From IMG/VR virus record IMGVR_UViG_3300045120_000498, positions 1 to 64,000 of that record: a stretch of 64,000 nucleotides of DNA; one strand, given 5' to 3'. This document shows, piece by piece, positions 24,853 through 33,175 of the stretch (position 1 is the stretch's first letter; every line of letters starts with the position of its first letter). The notes under the pieces are model-generated. The model did no database searches and was not told the origin of the DNA. It saw nothing but the letters and a program-made list of their open reading frames with translations. A program made the translations under genes and the position numbers. Source of the stretch: a virus.

Positions 24853-25067
24853 CAGTGCCGCCGCCGGTTCGACTCGACCGCCGTCGCCACCGCGTACACC
24901 GACTTCACGTCGTTCGGCCGCGACCGCGCAGGCACCAGCGCCGCCCGCCGCGCGTGCACCTTGTCCGCCCGCTTGTCCTCGCAGCCAATCGAGCAGTATT
25001 CGCCGACCCGCGCATGGCACGTCGGGCACGAGAACGACAGCGCGTCCGTGTACCGGGCGCGACTCAT
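24852..25067 (-). CDS. Small zinc-binding-type protein, 71 aa
   Basis: SCPTCHARVGEYCSIGCEDKR followed by HARR is a zinc module near residues 13-40, related in pattern to 24167-24346 and 52483-52680. ATG 25067 overlaps the helicase stop (ATGA). Confidence 0.6.
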   Translation of the reverse strand: MSRARYTDALSFSCPTCHARVGEYCSIGCEDKRADKVHARRAALVPARSRPNDVKSVYAVATAVESNRRRH

Positions 25068-27457
25068 GCCGCCTCCGCCTGCCGCTCGGCCATCCGCGCC
25101 ACCAGGCTCGCCATGATCGACTCACCGCTCGCGCCGACCGTGCCCGAGTTCACCGCGTCGGTCACCGCCCGCTTCGCGTCGATCAGGTCCGCCATGTCCA
25201 GGTCGAACGTGTCCTCACCCAGCAGGTAGTAGCTGGAGATGCCGTGCGCGTCGTTCAGGCGCCCGTAGGCCCGGCCCTCGGCCTGATCCACGTCACCCGG
25301 CCGCCAGGGAAGCTCGACGAACGCGACGTGATGCGCCGCGGTGATCGTCAGGCCGACACCGCCGACACTCAGCGAGATGACGATGAGCGGCACGCTCGCG
25401 TCCTCCTGGAACCGGCGCACCTGCTCGTCGCGCACCTGCGGCGCGTCGTCGGCCAGCACCCGCGCGGCCGTCGGGAAGGCGTCCAGCAGCGCCCGCTGCA
25501 CGTCCACGTGCCAGGTGAACAGGATCAGCTTCTCGCCCTGCTCGACGAACTCCGCCGCCCACTCCTTGACCGCCTCGATCTTGCCCTCGCCGGTCAGCCG
25601 CCGCAGCGCAGTCATCCGGCGCAGAGCCTCCGCCGACTCAGCCCGCTTGCCCACCTCGTCGGCGTGCTTCTTCACCGCCGCCTCACGCTCGGCCTTCGAC
25701 AGCCCCGCCAGCGTCGCCCGGAACGCGGAGTCCGCGGCCGCCTGCGTCCGCGCCCACTCCACCACGTCCTTCTCCGCCCGGCGATACTCGGCCCGGTTCG
25801 TGATCGGCAGCAGCACCGACTGGCGCTGCACTGGCGGAAGCTCCGTCAGCACGTCGCGCTTGTCGCGCCGCACGTAGCACACCTCGCGCAGCCGCTCGTT
25901 CAACTCGTCCAGGTGCGACGCGCCCGACACGTCCCAGTGCCCAAGCCCGTCCACGTGCCCGTCGCAGTAGCGCCGCTGGTAGTACCCGCTGCCGCCAAGC
26001 TCCCCGATCCGGCCCAGGATCGAGAGCGGCGACAGAAGCTCAATCGGCCGGTTCAGGATCGCCGTGCCGGTCGCCATCAGCCGCAGCTTCGCGAGCCGCG
26101 CGATGCTACCCGCGGCAATCGTGCGCTGTGCCTTCGGGTTCTTCAGATAGTGCGCCTCGTCGAAAATGACGGCGCCCAGCTTCGTGCCCGTGAACCGCGG
26201 CAGCACCTTCTTCAGGATGTCGTAGTTCACGACCATAAAGTCGGCCGTCGTGTCGTTCAGCGTGATCGTCCGGCGCCCACCGCCCGCCAGCGCGTGCTTC
26301 CGGAAGCTGCCCGCCTTCACCTCGCCCTTCGAGTCGAGCAGCGTGATCGACCGGCCCGGCAGCCACAAGTCAAGCTCGCGCAGCCAGTTGATCTTGACCA
26401 GGTTCGGCACCACGATCAGCGCCGGGAAGGCGTCCGCCGCCTGCACCGCCAGCATCGTCTGCGGCGTCTTGCCCAGACCCATCTCGTCGCCGATGATCCC
26501 GCGGCCGTCCGCGTGCTCCAGCAGGTAGCGAATGCCCGCCTTCTGGAACGGATGCAGCGCCAGCCCCTCGCGGATGCCCGCGATATCCAGGTCGGCGTCA
26601 AGCGCCCGGCTGGCGTCCACCTTCGCGCCGCGCACCGCGTCCGCAGCCTCCACCGCAGCGACCAACTCGGGCGCCACCGTGAAGCCCTTCGACTCCAGTT
26701 CGACCAGCTTCCGCGCTCGCGCCAGCGGCACCTCCCAGCGGGTCGCGCCGCGGTTGAACGTCGCGCCCGTGATCGTCCGCATGATCGCCACGATGTCCGC
26801 CGCGTACGGGAAGAACACCAGCGCCTTGTCGCCGTCAAGCTCGACCCGGCACGGCGGCTTCGCAGCCTCCGCCTCAGCCCACTCCGCGAACGCCGCCAGC
26901 GCGTGCCGAGCACCATCGCTCATGGCCGCGCCGAACCGCTCCGCCCACACCGCCAGCACCGCCGCGCCCGCCGGGCGAACGATCCACCGGCGCAAGTCGC
27001 GGTCCCACGCCCGCGCGTCCTTCGGCACCTCGCGGATGCCCGCCACCATCTCGTCGTCGTACGGGAACCGGACATCGAAGTCGTCGCCGCTCATCACGAT
27101 CCGCGGCTGATTCGCCGTCCGCCGCTCCGCCGCGCGCTTGTGCACCCGGTACGTGTACGCGAACTCGCGCGCCGCGCCTCGCGCCTCGTCGGACGCCAGC
27201 GGCACCTGCGGCACCGGGATCGCGTCGAAGTCGATGCCGTAGCCCGCAAGCTGCCCGCGGTACTTCCGCAGCATCACCCACGCGCCGTACTCGACCTCCG
27301 CGCCCCACGTCGCCTGATCGGTCGCCGCGAGCGCCTGTCCGATGTACGTGTCGGCCTTGTTGAAACCCTGCCCGTTGAGCGCCGTTGCGAAGTCGCCGTC
27401 GCGTGCTGCAAGCGCCTGCGCCGCCCCTACGAGAGTCGGTTCCGTCTTCGTCGCCAT
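25064..27457 (-). CDS. SNF2-family DNA helicase/ATPase, 797 aa
   Basis: Motor domains of superfamily 2 remodellers: motif I GDEMGLGKTPQTM (about 322-334), motif II DEAHYLKN (about 428), motif III ATGTAILNRP, then C-terminal lobe ILFTWHVDVQRALL and motif VI-like DQAEGRAYGRLN, where the usual second Arg is replaced. The N-terminal 300 residues hold two HARP-like substrate-recognition segments as in SMARCAL1-type phage helicases. Likely role: replication-fork remodelling or recombination. ATG 27457 follows GGAAAGG and a stem-loop. Confidence 0.85.
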   Translation of the reverse strand: MATKTEPTLVGAAQALAARDGDFATALNGQGFNKADTYIGQALAATDQATWGAEVEYGAWVMLRKYRGQLAGYGIDFDAIPVPQVPLASDEARGAAREFAYTYRVHKRAAERRTANQPRIVMSGDDFDVRFPYDDEMVAGIREVPKDARAWDRDLRRWIVRPAGAAVLAVWAERFGAAMSDGARHALAAFAEWAEAEAAKPPCRVELDGDKALVFFPYAADIVAIMRTITGATFNRGATRWEVPLARARKLVELESKGFTVAPELVAAVEAADAVRGAKVDASRALDADLDIAGIREGLALHPFQKAGIRYLLEHADGRGIIGDEMGLGKTPQTMLAVQAADAFPALIVVPNLVKINWLRELDLWLPGRSITLLDSKGEVKAGSFRKHALAGGGRRTITLNDTTADFMVVNYDILKKVLPRFTGTKLGAVIFDEAHYLKNPKAQRTIAAGSIARLAKLRLMATGTAILNRPIELLSPLSILGRIGELGGSGYYQRRYCDGHVDGLGHWDVSGASHLDELNERLREVCYVRRDKRDVLTELPPVQRQSVLLPITNRAEYRRAEKDVVEWARTQAAADSAFRATLAGLSKAEREAAVKKHADEVGKRAESAEALRRMTALRRLTGEGKIEAVKEWAAEFVEQGEKLILFTWHVDVQRALLDAFPTAARVLADDAPQVRDEQVRRFQEDASVPLIVISLSVGGVGLTITAAHHVAFVELPWRPGDVDQAEGRAYGRLNDAHGISSYYLLGEDTFDLDMADLIDAKRAVTDAVNSGTVGASGESIMASLVARMAERQAEAA

Positions 27458-27474
27458 CTCAGCACCCGTCCTTT

Positions 27475-27520
27475 CCGCGGGTCTTCCCGCACACGAACCA
27501 TAGCACACTTTGCGTGTATC
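27475..27520 (-). promoter_or_regulatory. Palindromic promoter plus stem-loop leader
   Basis: Minus strand: GATACACGCAAAGTGTGCTATGGTT (extended -10 TGC-TATGGT), stem GCGGG-AAGA-CCCGC (27490-27477), RBS GGAAAGG, start 27457. A plus-sense GTGTTGCGAG (27582-27591) lies in the intergenic DNA upstream. Confidence 0.75.
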
Positions 27521-27613
27521 TAGCGGCCCTGACTGCCCGCCCCACGGCATGGGGCGGGCATGGTCGGGAGGTGCGTAGGAACGTGTTGCGAGGATACCCG
27601 GTTTGCGCCCGGG

Positions 27614-27847
27614 TCACTCGCCCTTCGGCCCAGCTTCGGGTGACTTTCCGCCCGCGCGTCCCAGCAGATAGCCCGACCCCAGCCCGAGCACGCCCGCGAA
27701 CATCGTGCCGAACCCGCTGATCATCCGCGACGCGATCACCTTGTCGCCGACCAGCGCCACGACCATCATCCCGACTCCGTACAGCAGCAGCAGCAGCACC
27801 ATCCCGCGCACGAACCGCAGGAACAGGGAGTCTTGTTCGCGGCTCAC
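27614..27847 (-). CDS. Small membrane protein, 77 aa
   Basis: Two predicted transmembrane helices: FVRGMVLLLLLYGVGMMVV (about 11-33) and FGTMFAGVLGLGSGYLLG (about 46-64), with a charged tail. GTG 27847 lies only a few bases after a -10-like TATGCT, so it may be leaderless. Function unknown; such proteins can be holin-like, but nothing here proves it. Confidence 0.6.
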   Translation of the reverse strand: MSREQDSLFLRFVRGMVLLLLLYGVGMMVVALVGDKVIASRMISGFGTMFAGVLGLGSGYLLGRAGGKSPEAGPKGE

Positions 27848-27988
27848 GACGCAAGCATAGACCCCCTGGAAAGTGCCGGTTTCTGTCCGTCTGACAGACG
27901 CAGAGAGGGGAGCGACGACCGGCGCGGCCCAGCGGCGGCTAGGTCGGCCGCCGCCACTCCCCGACACACGATGCTACCCGAGCATGAC

Positions 27989-28016
27989 GACGGGGCGCCC
28001 ATCTGGACGCCCCGTC
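27989..28016 (-). terminator. Terminator hairpin
   Basis: GACGGGGCG (27989-27997) pairs with CGCCCCGTC (28008-28016) in a 9-bp stem with a 10-base loop, 36 bases after the stop at 28052. Confidence 0.65.
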
Positions 28017-28051
28017 TCGCGCATTCATCCCCAGCAAGGTGTTCGCCGAGT

Positions 28052-28882
28052 TTACAGGTACTCGCGGCGGTACTTCTTCTCCGCCTTCGCCTGCGCCGTC
28101 TCGCGCACCGTCTCGGCCGTCTCGCCCGTCTTGAAGACGATGGCCTCGATCAGCTTCTCCGCGTCGGCCTGGTACTCGGCGATCAGCCCGCTCAGGTGGG
28201 TCGCGCCGCGCTGGTGGCGGTCGGAGTTCAGCACGATCACCTGGAGCAGCGCGCTGGTCAACTCGTTGCGCGCCGTGACCAGCGTGGCGACCGTCGTGTA
28301 CCGGAGCCGCAGCGTCGTGCCGTCCGGGTTCGTGATCGCCTTCGCCGCCTTCGCGTCGGCCTTGGCCTGCTTCTCAGCCTGCTTGGCCGCGGCCTCGTCG
28401 GCCGTCAGCCGCTCCGTGCGGGTCAGCAGCCCGGCCGCCTTCAGCCGCGCATACTCGCTCGGCGCGTCCGGGAAGCAGACCGTGCACGCCTTCTCGCCGC
28501 AGTCCGCGACCATCGCCGCCTCGTCGCAGTCGGCCAACTCGACCAGCCAGGCGTACTGCGTCGTCGCGTAGCAGGTCGTGCAGTCCGTCCCGCGGTGCAC
28601 GTGGCCGTTGCCGTTCGTCACCAGGAAGTACCGGTTCCACTGATCGACCGCGTAGCGGGCCTGGTAGGGCGCCGCCGCCTCGCGCAGCCCGGCCAGCGTC
28701 TCGCGAAGCTCCGCGATAGCCGCCTCGCCGCGCTCGACATCGTACGGGCGCGCCTCGCGCCCGCGCGGGTTCATGAACTTCTGCCAGCCCGCGATGGACG
28801 CCTCGGCCTTGGCCTGCGCCGCCCAGTTCTCCGCGAGGAACGTGTCCACCTCGACCGGAGTCATCGTCGCCACGTAGGTCAT
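28052..28882 (-). CDS. Actinophage zinc-ribbon protein, 276 aa
   Basis: About residues 85-150 read FLVTNGNGHVHRG, DCTTCYATTQYAWL and CGEKACTVCFPDAP: two CxxC pairs plus His, a domain I recognise as widespread in actinobacteriophages, with unknown function. The second half is a long Ala/Lys/Glu helix, then a helical domain. It has its own promoter cassette and terminator, i.e. a monocistronic, separately controlled gene. Confidence 0.7.
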   Translation of the reverse strand: MTYVATMTPVEVDTFLAENWAAQAKAEASIAGWQKFMNPRGREARPYDVERGEAAIAELRETLAGLREAAAPYQARYAVDQWNRYFLVTNGNGHVHRGTDCTTCYATTQYAWLVELADCDEAAMVADCGEKACTVCFPDAPSEYARLKAAGLLTRTERLTADEAAAKQAEKQAKADAKAAKAITNPDGTTLRLRYTTVATLVTARNELTSALLQVIVLNSDRHQRGATHLSGLIAEYQADAEKLIEAIVFKTGETAETVRETAQAKAEKKYRREYL

Positions 28883-28897
28883 CTCGTCGCGTCCTTT

Positions 28898-28946
28898 CCG
28901 CGGGGTCCCTCCCCGCACACAGAGAATAGCACACTCCGTGTGTATC
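28898..28946 (-). promoter_or_regulatory. Palindromic promoter plus stem-loop leader
   Basis: Minus strand: GATACACACGGAGTGTGCTATTCTC (extended -10 TGC-TATTCT), stem GCGGGG-AGGGA-CCCCGC (28916-28900), RBS GGAAAGG, start 28882. Confidence 0.75.
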
Positions 28947-29347
28947 TACGCAGTCGCGACGGCGGCGCCTGTCATGGCCGCCGCCATGATGCTCATGAGC
29001 GTCCCCCGCGGAATCGAGTGCGACCCGTGCATCGGCACGATCACCTTCCGGCCGCCGCCCGGCGGCTCGAACACCGCGTGCGACCCCTTCTGACCGACCT
29101 TCGTGAAGCCCGCCTTCGTGAGCATCTTCCCGATCTGCTTCGGCGTCATCGCCGGGAACCGCGAGCCGACGAACCTCCGCGGCTGGCCCGACTCGATGAA
29201 CCGGCCCGAGTTCGGGTCGGTCGGATGTAGCGCCTTGCTCCACGGCACGTGCGGGCCGCGCGCCTCCATGATCCGGGCCGCCCGCAGCGCGACCGGCCGC
29301 GTCAGGCCGCGCGCCTCGAACCGCGCCACGAGCGCCCAGAACGTCAC
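28946..29347 (-). CDS. HicA-like protein with N-terminal extension, 133 aa
   Basis: Residues about 67-125 match the HicA/YcfA dsRBD-like fold: MTPKQIGKMLTKAGF, then GSHAVFEPP with the catalytic-type His, then VPMHGSHSIPRGTL. Family members are mRNA interferases. Residues 1-66 are an unrelated basic extension. No HicB-like antitoxin gene is adjacent, so this may be an orphan, a repurposed RNA-binding protein or one paired with a distant partner. It is the last gene of the dehydrogenase cassette. Start GTG 29347, 9 bases after the preceding stop. Confidence 0.7.
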   Translation of the reverse strand: MTFWALVARFEARGLTRPVALRAARIMEARGPHVPWSKALHPTDPNSGRFIESGQPRRFVGSRFPAMTPKQIGKMLTKAGFTKVGQKGSHAVFEPPGGGRKVIVPMHGSHSIPRGTLMSIMAAAMTGAAVATA

Positions 29348-29356
29348 GCGCCCAGT

Positions 29357-30985
29357 CTACGCCGTGCGAATCGCCTCCGCCGTGCGCAGCGCGAGCGCCG
29401 CCAGTGTCAGCGTCGGGTTCGCCGTCCCCACCGTCGGGAACAGCGAGCTACCGGCGATCCACAGGTTGCGCACGTCGTGCGACCGGCCGAACCCGTCCGT
29501 CACCGAAGTCGCCCGGTCGGCACCCATCTTCGTCGTGCCCATCAGGTGCCCAGCCCCGAACGGGAAGCCGACGTGCGTCCGCTCGGTCGCGCGAAGCTGA
29601 TCGAACAGCCGCTCGTGCAGCACCGCCGCGTCCGCCATCCCGTCCCGCACGTACTGGCCGATGGTGAACGCGATCCGCGGCCGCGGCAGCCCGATGGCGT
29701 CGAGGTGCGCGAAGTCCGGCGTGATCCGGTTGGCCGGGTTCGGCAACTGCTCCATCAGCGACGCGAACCGAATCTCGCGGGCCACATGATCGTGCCACCG
29801 CTTCGCCAGCGCGTTGCCGCCCTCGCGCAAGTCCACGAACGGCTGGCCGTCCGGCTGCGACGTGAACTCGAACGTCGGGTCGCCAATCGGGAACTTCCAG
29901 CCGTCGTTCCCCACCTCCACCCGGAACGCCGACTTCTGGCCGCGCGTCGGCGCCTGCCGCGGCGACTCGATCCCAGCCGTGCTCAGTGGCCCGCGCTGCG
30001 GGAACACCGGGTCGGCCGACAGCGCGTACGACAGTTGGATGGGGTGATCCATCAGGTTCCGGCCCAGCATCCCGGACGAGTTGCCGACCCCGTGGCCGCC
30101 GTTCGCGGCCAGCATGATCTTCGGCGTCTCGACGGCGTTCGCAGCCATCACCACGACGTTCGCGAGCACCGTCACGTCCGCCCTGTCCGGCTGCCGGTAC
30201 ACGACCCCTCGGGCGGAGCCGTCCGCGTTCAGCAGTACGTCCCACACGACCGCGTTGAAGATCAGCTTCGCGCCGCGCGCGGTCGCCTGGTCGAGGTGGA
30301 TGAGCGCGTCGTACTTCGCGCCGACCGGGCAGATCGGGATGCAGTTCGAGCAGCCCTCGCACCGGTCGCGATTGTTGAAGCCCTCTGTGTTGCGAGCCTG
30401 CGGCGTCGCCTCCACCCGGAACCCGATCTTGCGCGCCGCCGTGTCGATCACCTTGTCCAGGTAGCTCGTCGGCACCGCCTCCATCGGGAAGCCCGCCGAC
30501 CGCGGCGATCCCTGCGGCGCGTTGTCGTTCCCGGCCACGCCAATCTCGTGCTCGGCCTTCACGTACCACGGTTCCAGGTCGTTGTACGCGAGCGGCCAGT
30601 CCGCGCCCACCCCGAACAGCGACTTCATCCGGAAGTCCGACGGCAGCAGCCGTGGCGTCGTCCCGAGCCAGTGCCACGTCGTGCCGCCCACGATCCGCTC
30701 GTAGGTCGAGCCGAACGGGTCCGGCCCATCCTGGATGAAGTAGCCGGTGCCCGGCACGCCAATCTCCAGCACCGTCGGATGCGGCGCCCACGCCGTGTTC
30801 GGGTACGGCGACTCCGGCACCTTGGCCGTCGCCGCACGGAACACCTTCACCGCCGCCGCCCGGTCGATGGGCGGCCCGGCCTCCAGGATCGTCACCTTGC
30901 GCCCGGCCTTCGCGAGCTTCGCGGCGATCAGCGCACCGGCCACGCCGGAGCCGACCACCGCCACGTCTGTGCTGATGGTCGTCAC
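29357..30985 (-). CDS. GMC oxidoreductase, FAD-sugar/polyol dehydrogenase alpha subunit, 542 aa
   Basis: N-terminal Rossmann motif VVGSGVAGALIAAKLAKAG (about 10-28) binds FAD. Near 209-221 is CEGCSNCIPICPVGA, matching the extra cysteine cluster (iron-sulfur type) of bacterial FAD-glucose, gluconate and sorbitol dehydrogenase alpha subunits. The C-terminal GMC domain has GAGHLMGTTKMG and GTANPTLTLAALALR with the catalytic His/Asn region. It oxidises a sugar or polyol and passes electrons to a cytochrome or quinone. GTG 30985 overlaps the stop of the gamma-subunit gene. No cytochrome (beta) subunit is in the window, so a host acceptor would be needed. Confidence 0.85.
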   Translation of the reverse strand: MTTISTDVAVVGSGVAGALIAAKLAKAGRKVTILEAGPPIDRAAAVKVFRAATAKVPESPYPNTAWAPHPTVLEIGVPGTGYFIQDGPDPFGSTYERIVGGTTWHWLGTTPRLLPSDFRMKSLFGVGADWPLAYNDLEPWYVKAEHEIGVAGNDNAPQGSPRSAGFPMEAVPTSYLDKVIDTAARKIGFRVEATPQARNTEGFNNRDRCEGCSNCIPICPVGAKYDALIHLDQATARGAKLIFNAVVWDVLLNADGSARGVVYRQPDRADVTVLANVVVMAANAVETPKIMLAANGGHGVGNSSGMLGRNLMDHPIQLSYALSADPVFPQRGPLSTAGIESPRQAPTRGQKSAFRVEVGNDGWKFPIGDPTFEFTSQPDGQPFVDLREGGNALAKRWHDHVAREIRFASLMEQLPNPANRITPDFAHLDAIGLPRPRIAFTIGQYVRDGMADAAVLHERLFDQLRATERTHVGFPFGAGHLMGTTKMGADRATSVTDGFGRSHDVRNLWIAGSSLFPTVGTANPTLTLAALALRTAEAIRTA

Positions 30986-31449
30986 GACGGCCGATCCTCC
31001 CACTTCGGGAACCCGAGCTTCGTGCTGGACGGCTGTGCGAAGTCGTCCACCGACGCCCACGCGAGCGCGCCCACGTAGTCCGCCGTCTTGTTGCTCACCA
31101 GCCCGCTGTACCAGTAGACCAGCACTTGCTGTGCCGTCGCCGCGTTGCCCGGATCGTTCAGCGCCCCGGATGCCAGGATGCCGTTGAACGTGGTCGGCGG
31201 ATGCGCGGAGCGCACCGTCGCCTGCACGAGCTTCAGGATCGCCGCAGGGTCGAGCGCCGCCAGGTATTGCGCGCCCACCGTGCGGCTCAGGTCGAACTCG
31301 TCATCGGTCAGCGCCTCGGACAGAGCCATGAACTCGTCCAAGGTGACGGGGCCGGTAGCTGTCCGGGCCATGCTCGGCCAGGCAGCGAGAATCGCACCGG
31401 ACGCGACCCCCACCAGTGCCCCCCGGCGGGTCGTCCGTGTTGTGTCCAT
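30982..31449 (-). CDS. FAD-dehydrogenase small (gamma-type) subunit, Tat signal, 155 aa
   Basis: TTRRGALVGVASGAIL at residues 6-21 is a twin-arginine signal; the helical remainder, with ALSEALTDDEFD and VLVYWYSGLV, matches the small subunit family of sorbitol/glucose/gluconate dehydrogenases. In known complexes this subunit carries the Tat signal and escorts the FAD subunit across the membrane. Its gene directly precedes and overlaps the alpha gene (GTGA), as in bacterial operons. ATG 31449 is almost leaderless behind a -10-like TAGCAT. Confidence 0.75.
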   Translation of the reverse strand: MDTTRTTRRGALVGVASGAILAAWPSMARTATGPVTLDEFMALSEALTDDEFDLSRTVGAQYLAALDPAAILKLVQATVRSAHPPTTFNGILASGALNDPGNAATAQQVLVYWYSGLVSNKTADYVGALAWASVDDFAQPSSTKLGFPKWEDRPS

Positions 31450-31470
31450 GCGTCGATGCTACATGGCGGA
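31450..31470 (-). promoter_or_regulatory. Possible independent promoter of metabolic cassette
   Basis: Minus strand CCATGTAGCATCGACGC then ATG 31449: a -10-like TAGCAT six bases from the start codon, implying a leaderless message. The CACAC-N3-GTGTG operator of other units is absent. Confidence 0.4.
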
Positions 31471-31490
31471 GAGCAGGCAGAATCGGGCAG

Positions 31491-31772
31491 TTACTCGGCC
31501 AGCCGCTTCAGCGCCTCCGCGTGTTCCGTCGCAATCTTGCGGATAGCTTCGGACGAAAGCATCCGGCCCTCGTGCGGCTCGGGCGGCATCTCGACCTTCC
31601 ACTTCTTCGCGAACCGCTCCGCACCGGCGCGGTCGGTGATCCGCTGCATCGACTGCGGATAGCGCAGCCGCGAGCCGGTGTAGTACCGGTCCCACGTCCA
31701 CGAGATGCGGAACGTGTCCGGCCCCATGTGGCGGATGCGATGCCCGTACGACGACGACCGGTAGCGACTCAC
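31491..31772 (-). CDS. Hypothetical protein, 93 aa
   Basis: Basic, Tyr/Trp-rich N-terminal half (SYGHRIRHMGPDTFRISWTW) and helical C terminus. GTG 31772 overlaps the upstream stop (GTGA). Not recognised; last gene of its operon. Confidence 0.55.
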   Translation of the reverse strand: MSRYRSSSYGHRIRHMGPDTFRISWTWDRYYTGSRLRYPQSMQRITDRAGAERFAKKWKVEMPPEPHEGRMLSSEAIRKIATEHAEALKRLAE

Positions 31773-31987
31773 GACGACACCGCCACCGGACGGTACTCCA
31801 GGACCCGCGTTGCGAGCACCTGCGTCGTGTGGCTACACACCTCGGAGTGGAGCTTCGCCGCGGCCCGCACGTAGCCGAGCGTCAGCGGCGCCGAGTCCTC
31901 GTCCGGGAACCGCCAGCCGCAGCCGTCCTCGCAACACACCGCCACCGCTCGCGCCCGGCCGACCCGGACCCTCTCGACCGTCGTCAT
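31769..31987 (-). CDS. Small zinc-finger-type protein, 72 aa
   Basis: CCEDGCGWRF (about 18-27) and HSEVCSHTTQV (about 47-57) give a C2H2-like zinc site. ATG 31987 overlaps the upstream stop. A GTGTTGCGAG copy is read here as the CCE codons, a different phase from most copies. Confidence 0.6.
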   Translation of the reverse strand: MTTVERVRVGRARAVAVCCEDGCGWRFPDEDSAPLTLGYVRAAAKLHSEVCSHTTQVLATRVLEYRPVAVSS

Positions 31988-32286
31988 CACTCGGCCGCCT
32001 CGCGCTCGCGCGCCTCGAACTCCGCGCGCAGCGTCACGTACGCATCGCCTCGCGCCTTCGCCATCGCCTCGCACAGCATCAGGTGAACCTCCTGCCCGAG
32101 CGCCGTCAACCGCTGCTTGTTCGGATCGTGCGGCACCGCCTCCGTCAGCGGCGAATGCACCAGCCACCGTTCCTGCTCATCCTCCGGCCGCTGGCTCCGG
32201 GGCAGGAACATGCCGCTGAACCCGGCCGCGAACAGTTCGCCGATTAGCTCACGCCGCCGCCGCATTTCCCGCTCGTGCGCGCTCAT
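31987..32286 (-). CDS. Hypothetical protein, 99 aa
   Basis: Helical and charged at both ends (HEREMRRRRELI and FEAREREAAE). Start 32286 is set by GGGAAGG behind a stem-loop. No family recognised. Confidence 0.55.
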   Translation of the reverse strand: MSAHEREMRRRRELIGELFAAGFSGMFLPRSQRPEDEQERWLVHSPLTEAVPHDPNKQRLTALGQEVHLMLCEAMAKARGDAYVTLRAEFEAREREAAE

Positions 32287-32291
32287 CTCTT

Positions 32292-32317
32292 GCCCCTTCC
32301 CGCGGGGATCGCCCCGC
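32292..32317 (-). promoter_or_regulatory. Internal stem-loop plus RBS
   Basis: Minus strand GCGGGG-CGAT-CCCCGC (32317-32302) directly followed by GGGAAGG for the start at 32286. No operator/promoter motif lies between this and the upstream stop at 32324, so it acts inside an operon. Confidence 0.6.
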
Positions 32318-32323
32318 CATCGT

Positions 32324-32689
32324 TCAATCGTCCTCGCCTCGCAACACGCGAGCGGTCGCCACGTTCCGGGCGACACCATCCCAGCCCTCGACCACCCGCA
32401 GGATGTCGTCCGGCCGGAACCGGATGATCCGGCGCGACTTGTCCAGCGCCACCTCGACCGTCGAATCCTCGCGCACGCCCGTCACGACGCCGTACCGGTC
32501 GCCGCGCATCCAGTGATCCGTCGCCGGGTGCAACTCGACCCGCTGACCCACGCGCGGGGAGATGTAGACCGCCTCGCGCAGCCGCTCGTGGCAGAGTCCG
32601 CCGTCCTTACTCGGCACCGCGCACACCAGCGGCCCCGTGGGGCCGCCGTAGCGATAGCCGACCTGCGGCCCATGCGTCGGACAGATCAT
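32324..32689 (-). CDS. Hypothetical protein, 121 aa
   Basis: Cys pair region CPTHG...CAVPSKDGGLCHERL at the N terminus (possible zinc site), then an SH3-like segment (VGQRVELH...RYGVVTGV). ATG 32689 overlaps the upstream stop (ATGA). Function unknown. Confidence 0.6.
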   Translation of the reverse strand: MICPTHGPQVGYRYGGPTGPLVCAVPSKDGGLCHERLREAVYISPRVGQRVELHPATDHWMRGDRYGVVTGVREDSTVEVALDKSRRIIRFRPDDILRVVEGWDGVARNVATARVLRGEDD

Positions 32690-32844
32690 GTCGCCGCCCT
32701 CCAGGCGCGCCGGTCGCGCTTCGTGTAGCCCTTGCCCTTACCGCGCACGCCGCCGCGCAGCGCCTCCCGCTTCGCGAGCGCCAGCGCGTACTCGTCCCGC
32801 AGCACCCGCCGCGGCAACGTCGTCGTGATCGTCGTCTTTGCCAT
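32686..32844 (-). CDS. Very small basic protein, 52 aa
   Basis: Strongly basic (GGVRGKGKGYTKRDRRAWR). ATG 32844 overlaps the upstream stop (TGATG). Possibly nucleic-acid binding by charge; not recognised. Confidence 0.5.
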   Translation of the reverse strand: MAKTTITTTLPRRVLRDEYALALAKREALRGGVRGKGKGYTKRDRRAWRAAT

Positions 32845-33161
32845 CACCAGCCTCCAGTCTGCTCGGCGTACCACTCCGCCCCGAAGGGCATCAGCGCCTC
32901 CTCGCGGTCGCGCCGGTCGGCCTCCACCTGCTCGCCCCAGGCCGCAGCCTCGACCGCGTAGAACGAGCGCACCGTGCGCTTCACGTCGCCCGCGAAGTCC
33001 GGCTCGTCGTTCGTCGAGTCGAAGCCGCTGTCGGCCTCGCACTCCAGCGCGAGCAGCGCCGCCGCGTCGAACGTGTCGGCCGTGGCGAACACCTCTGCGT
33101 GCGACTCGAACTCGCCCGTGTAGTAGCTCGTGTAGGTCGTCTCGATCACGAGAGCAGCCAT
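32844..33161 (-). CDS. Acidic hypothetical protein, 105 aa
   Basis: Tyr-rich N terminus (TTYTSYYTGEFESHAEV) followed by an acidic helical region. First gene of the operon; start 33161 after GGAAAGG and a stem-loop. Confidence 0.55.
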   Translation of the reverse strand: MAALVIETTYTSYYTGEFESHAEVFATADTFDAAALLALECEADSGFDSTNDEPDFAGDVKRTVRSFYAVEAAAWGEQVEADRRDREEALMPFGAEWYAEQTGGW

Positions 33162-33175
33162 CGTGCCCGTCCTTT

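Noticed and set aside
27614-27847. Holin call for the two-TM protein
   Set aside because: Two transmembrane helices alone are not enough; no endolysin gene is adjacent.
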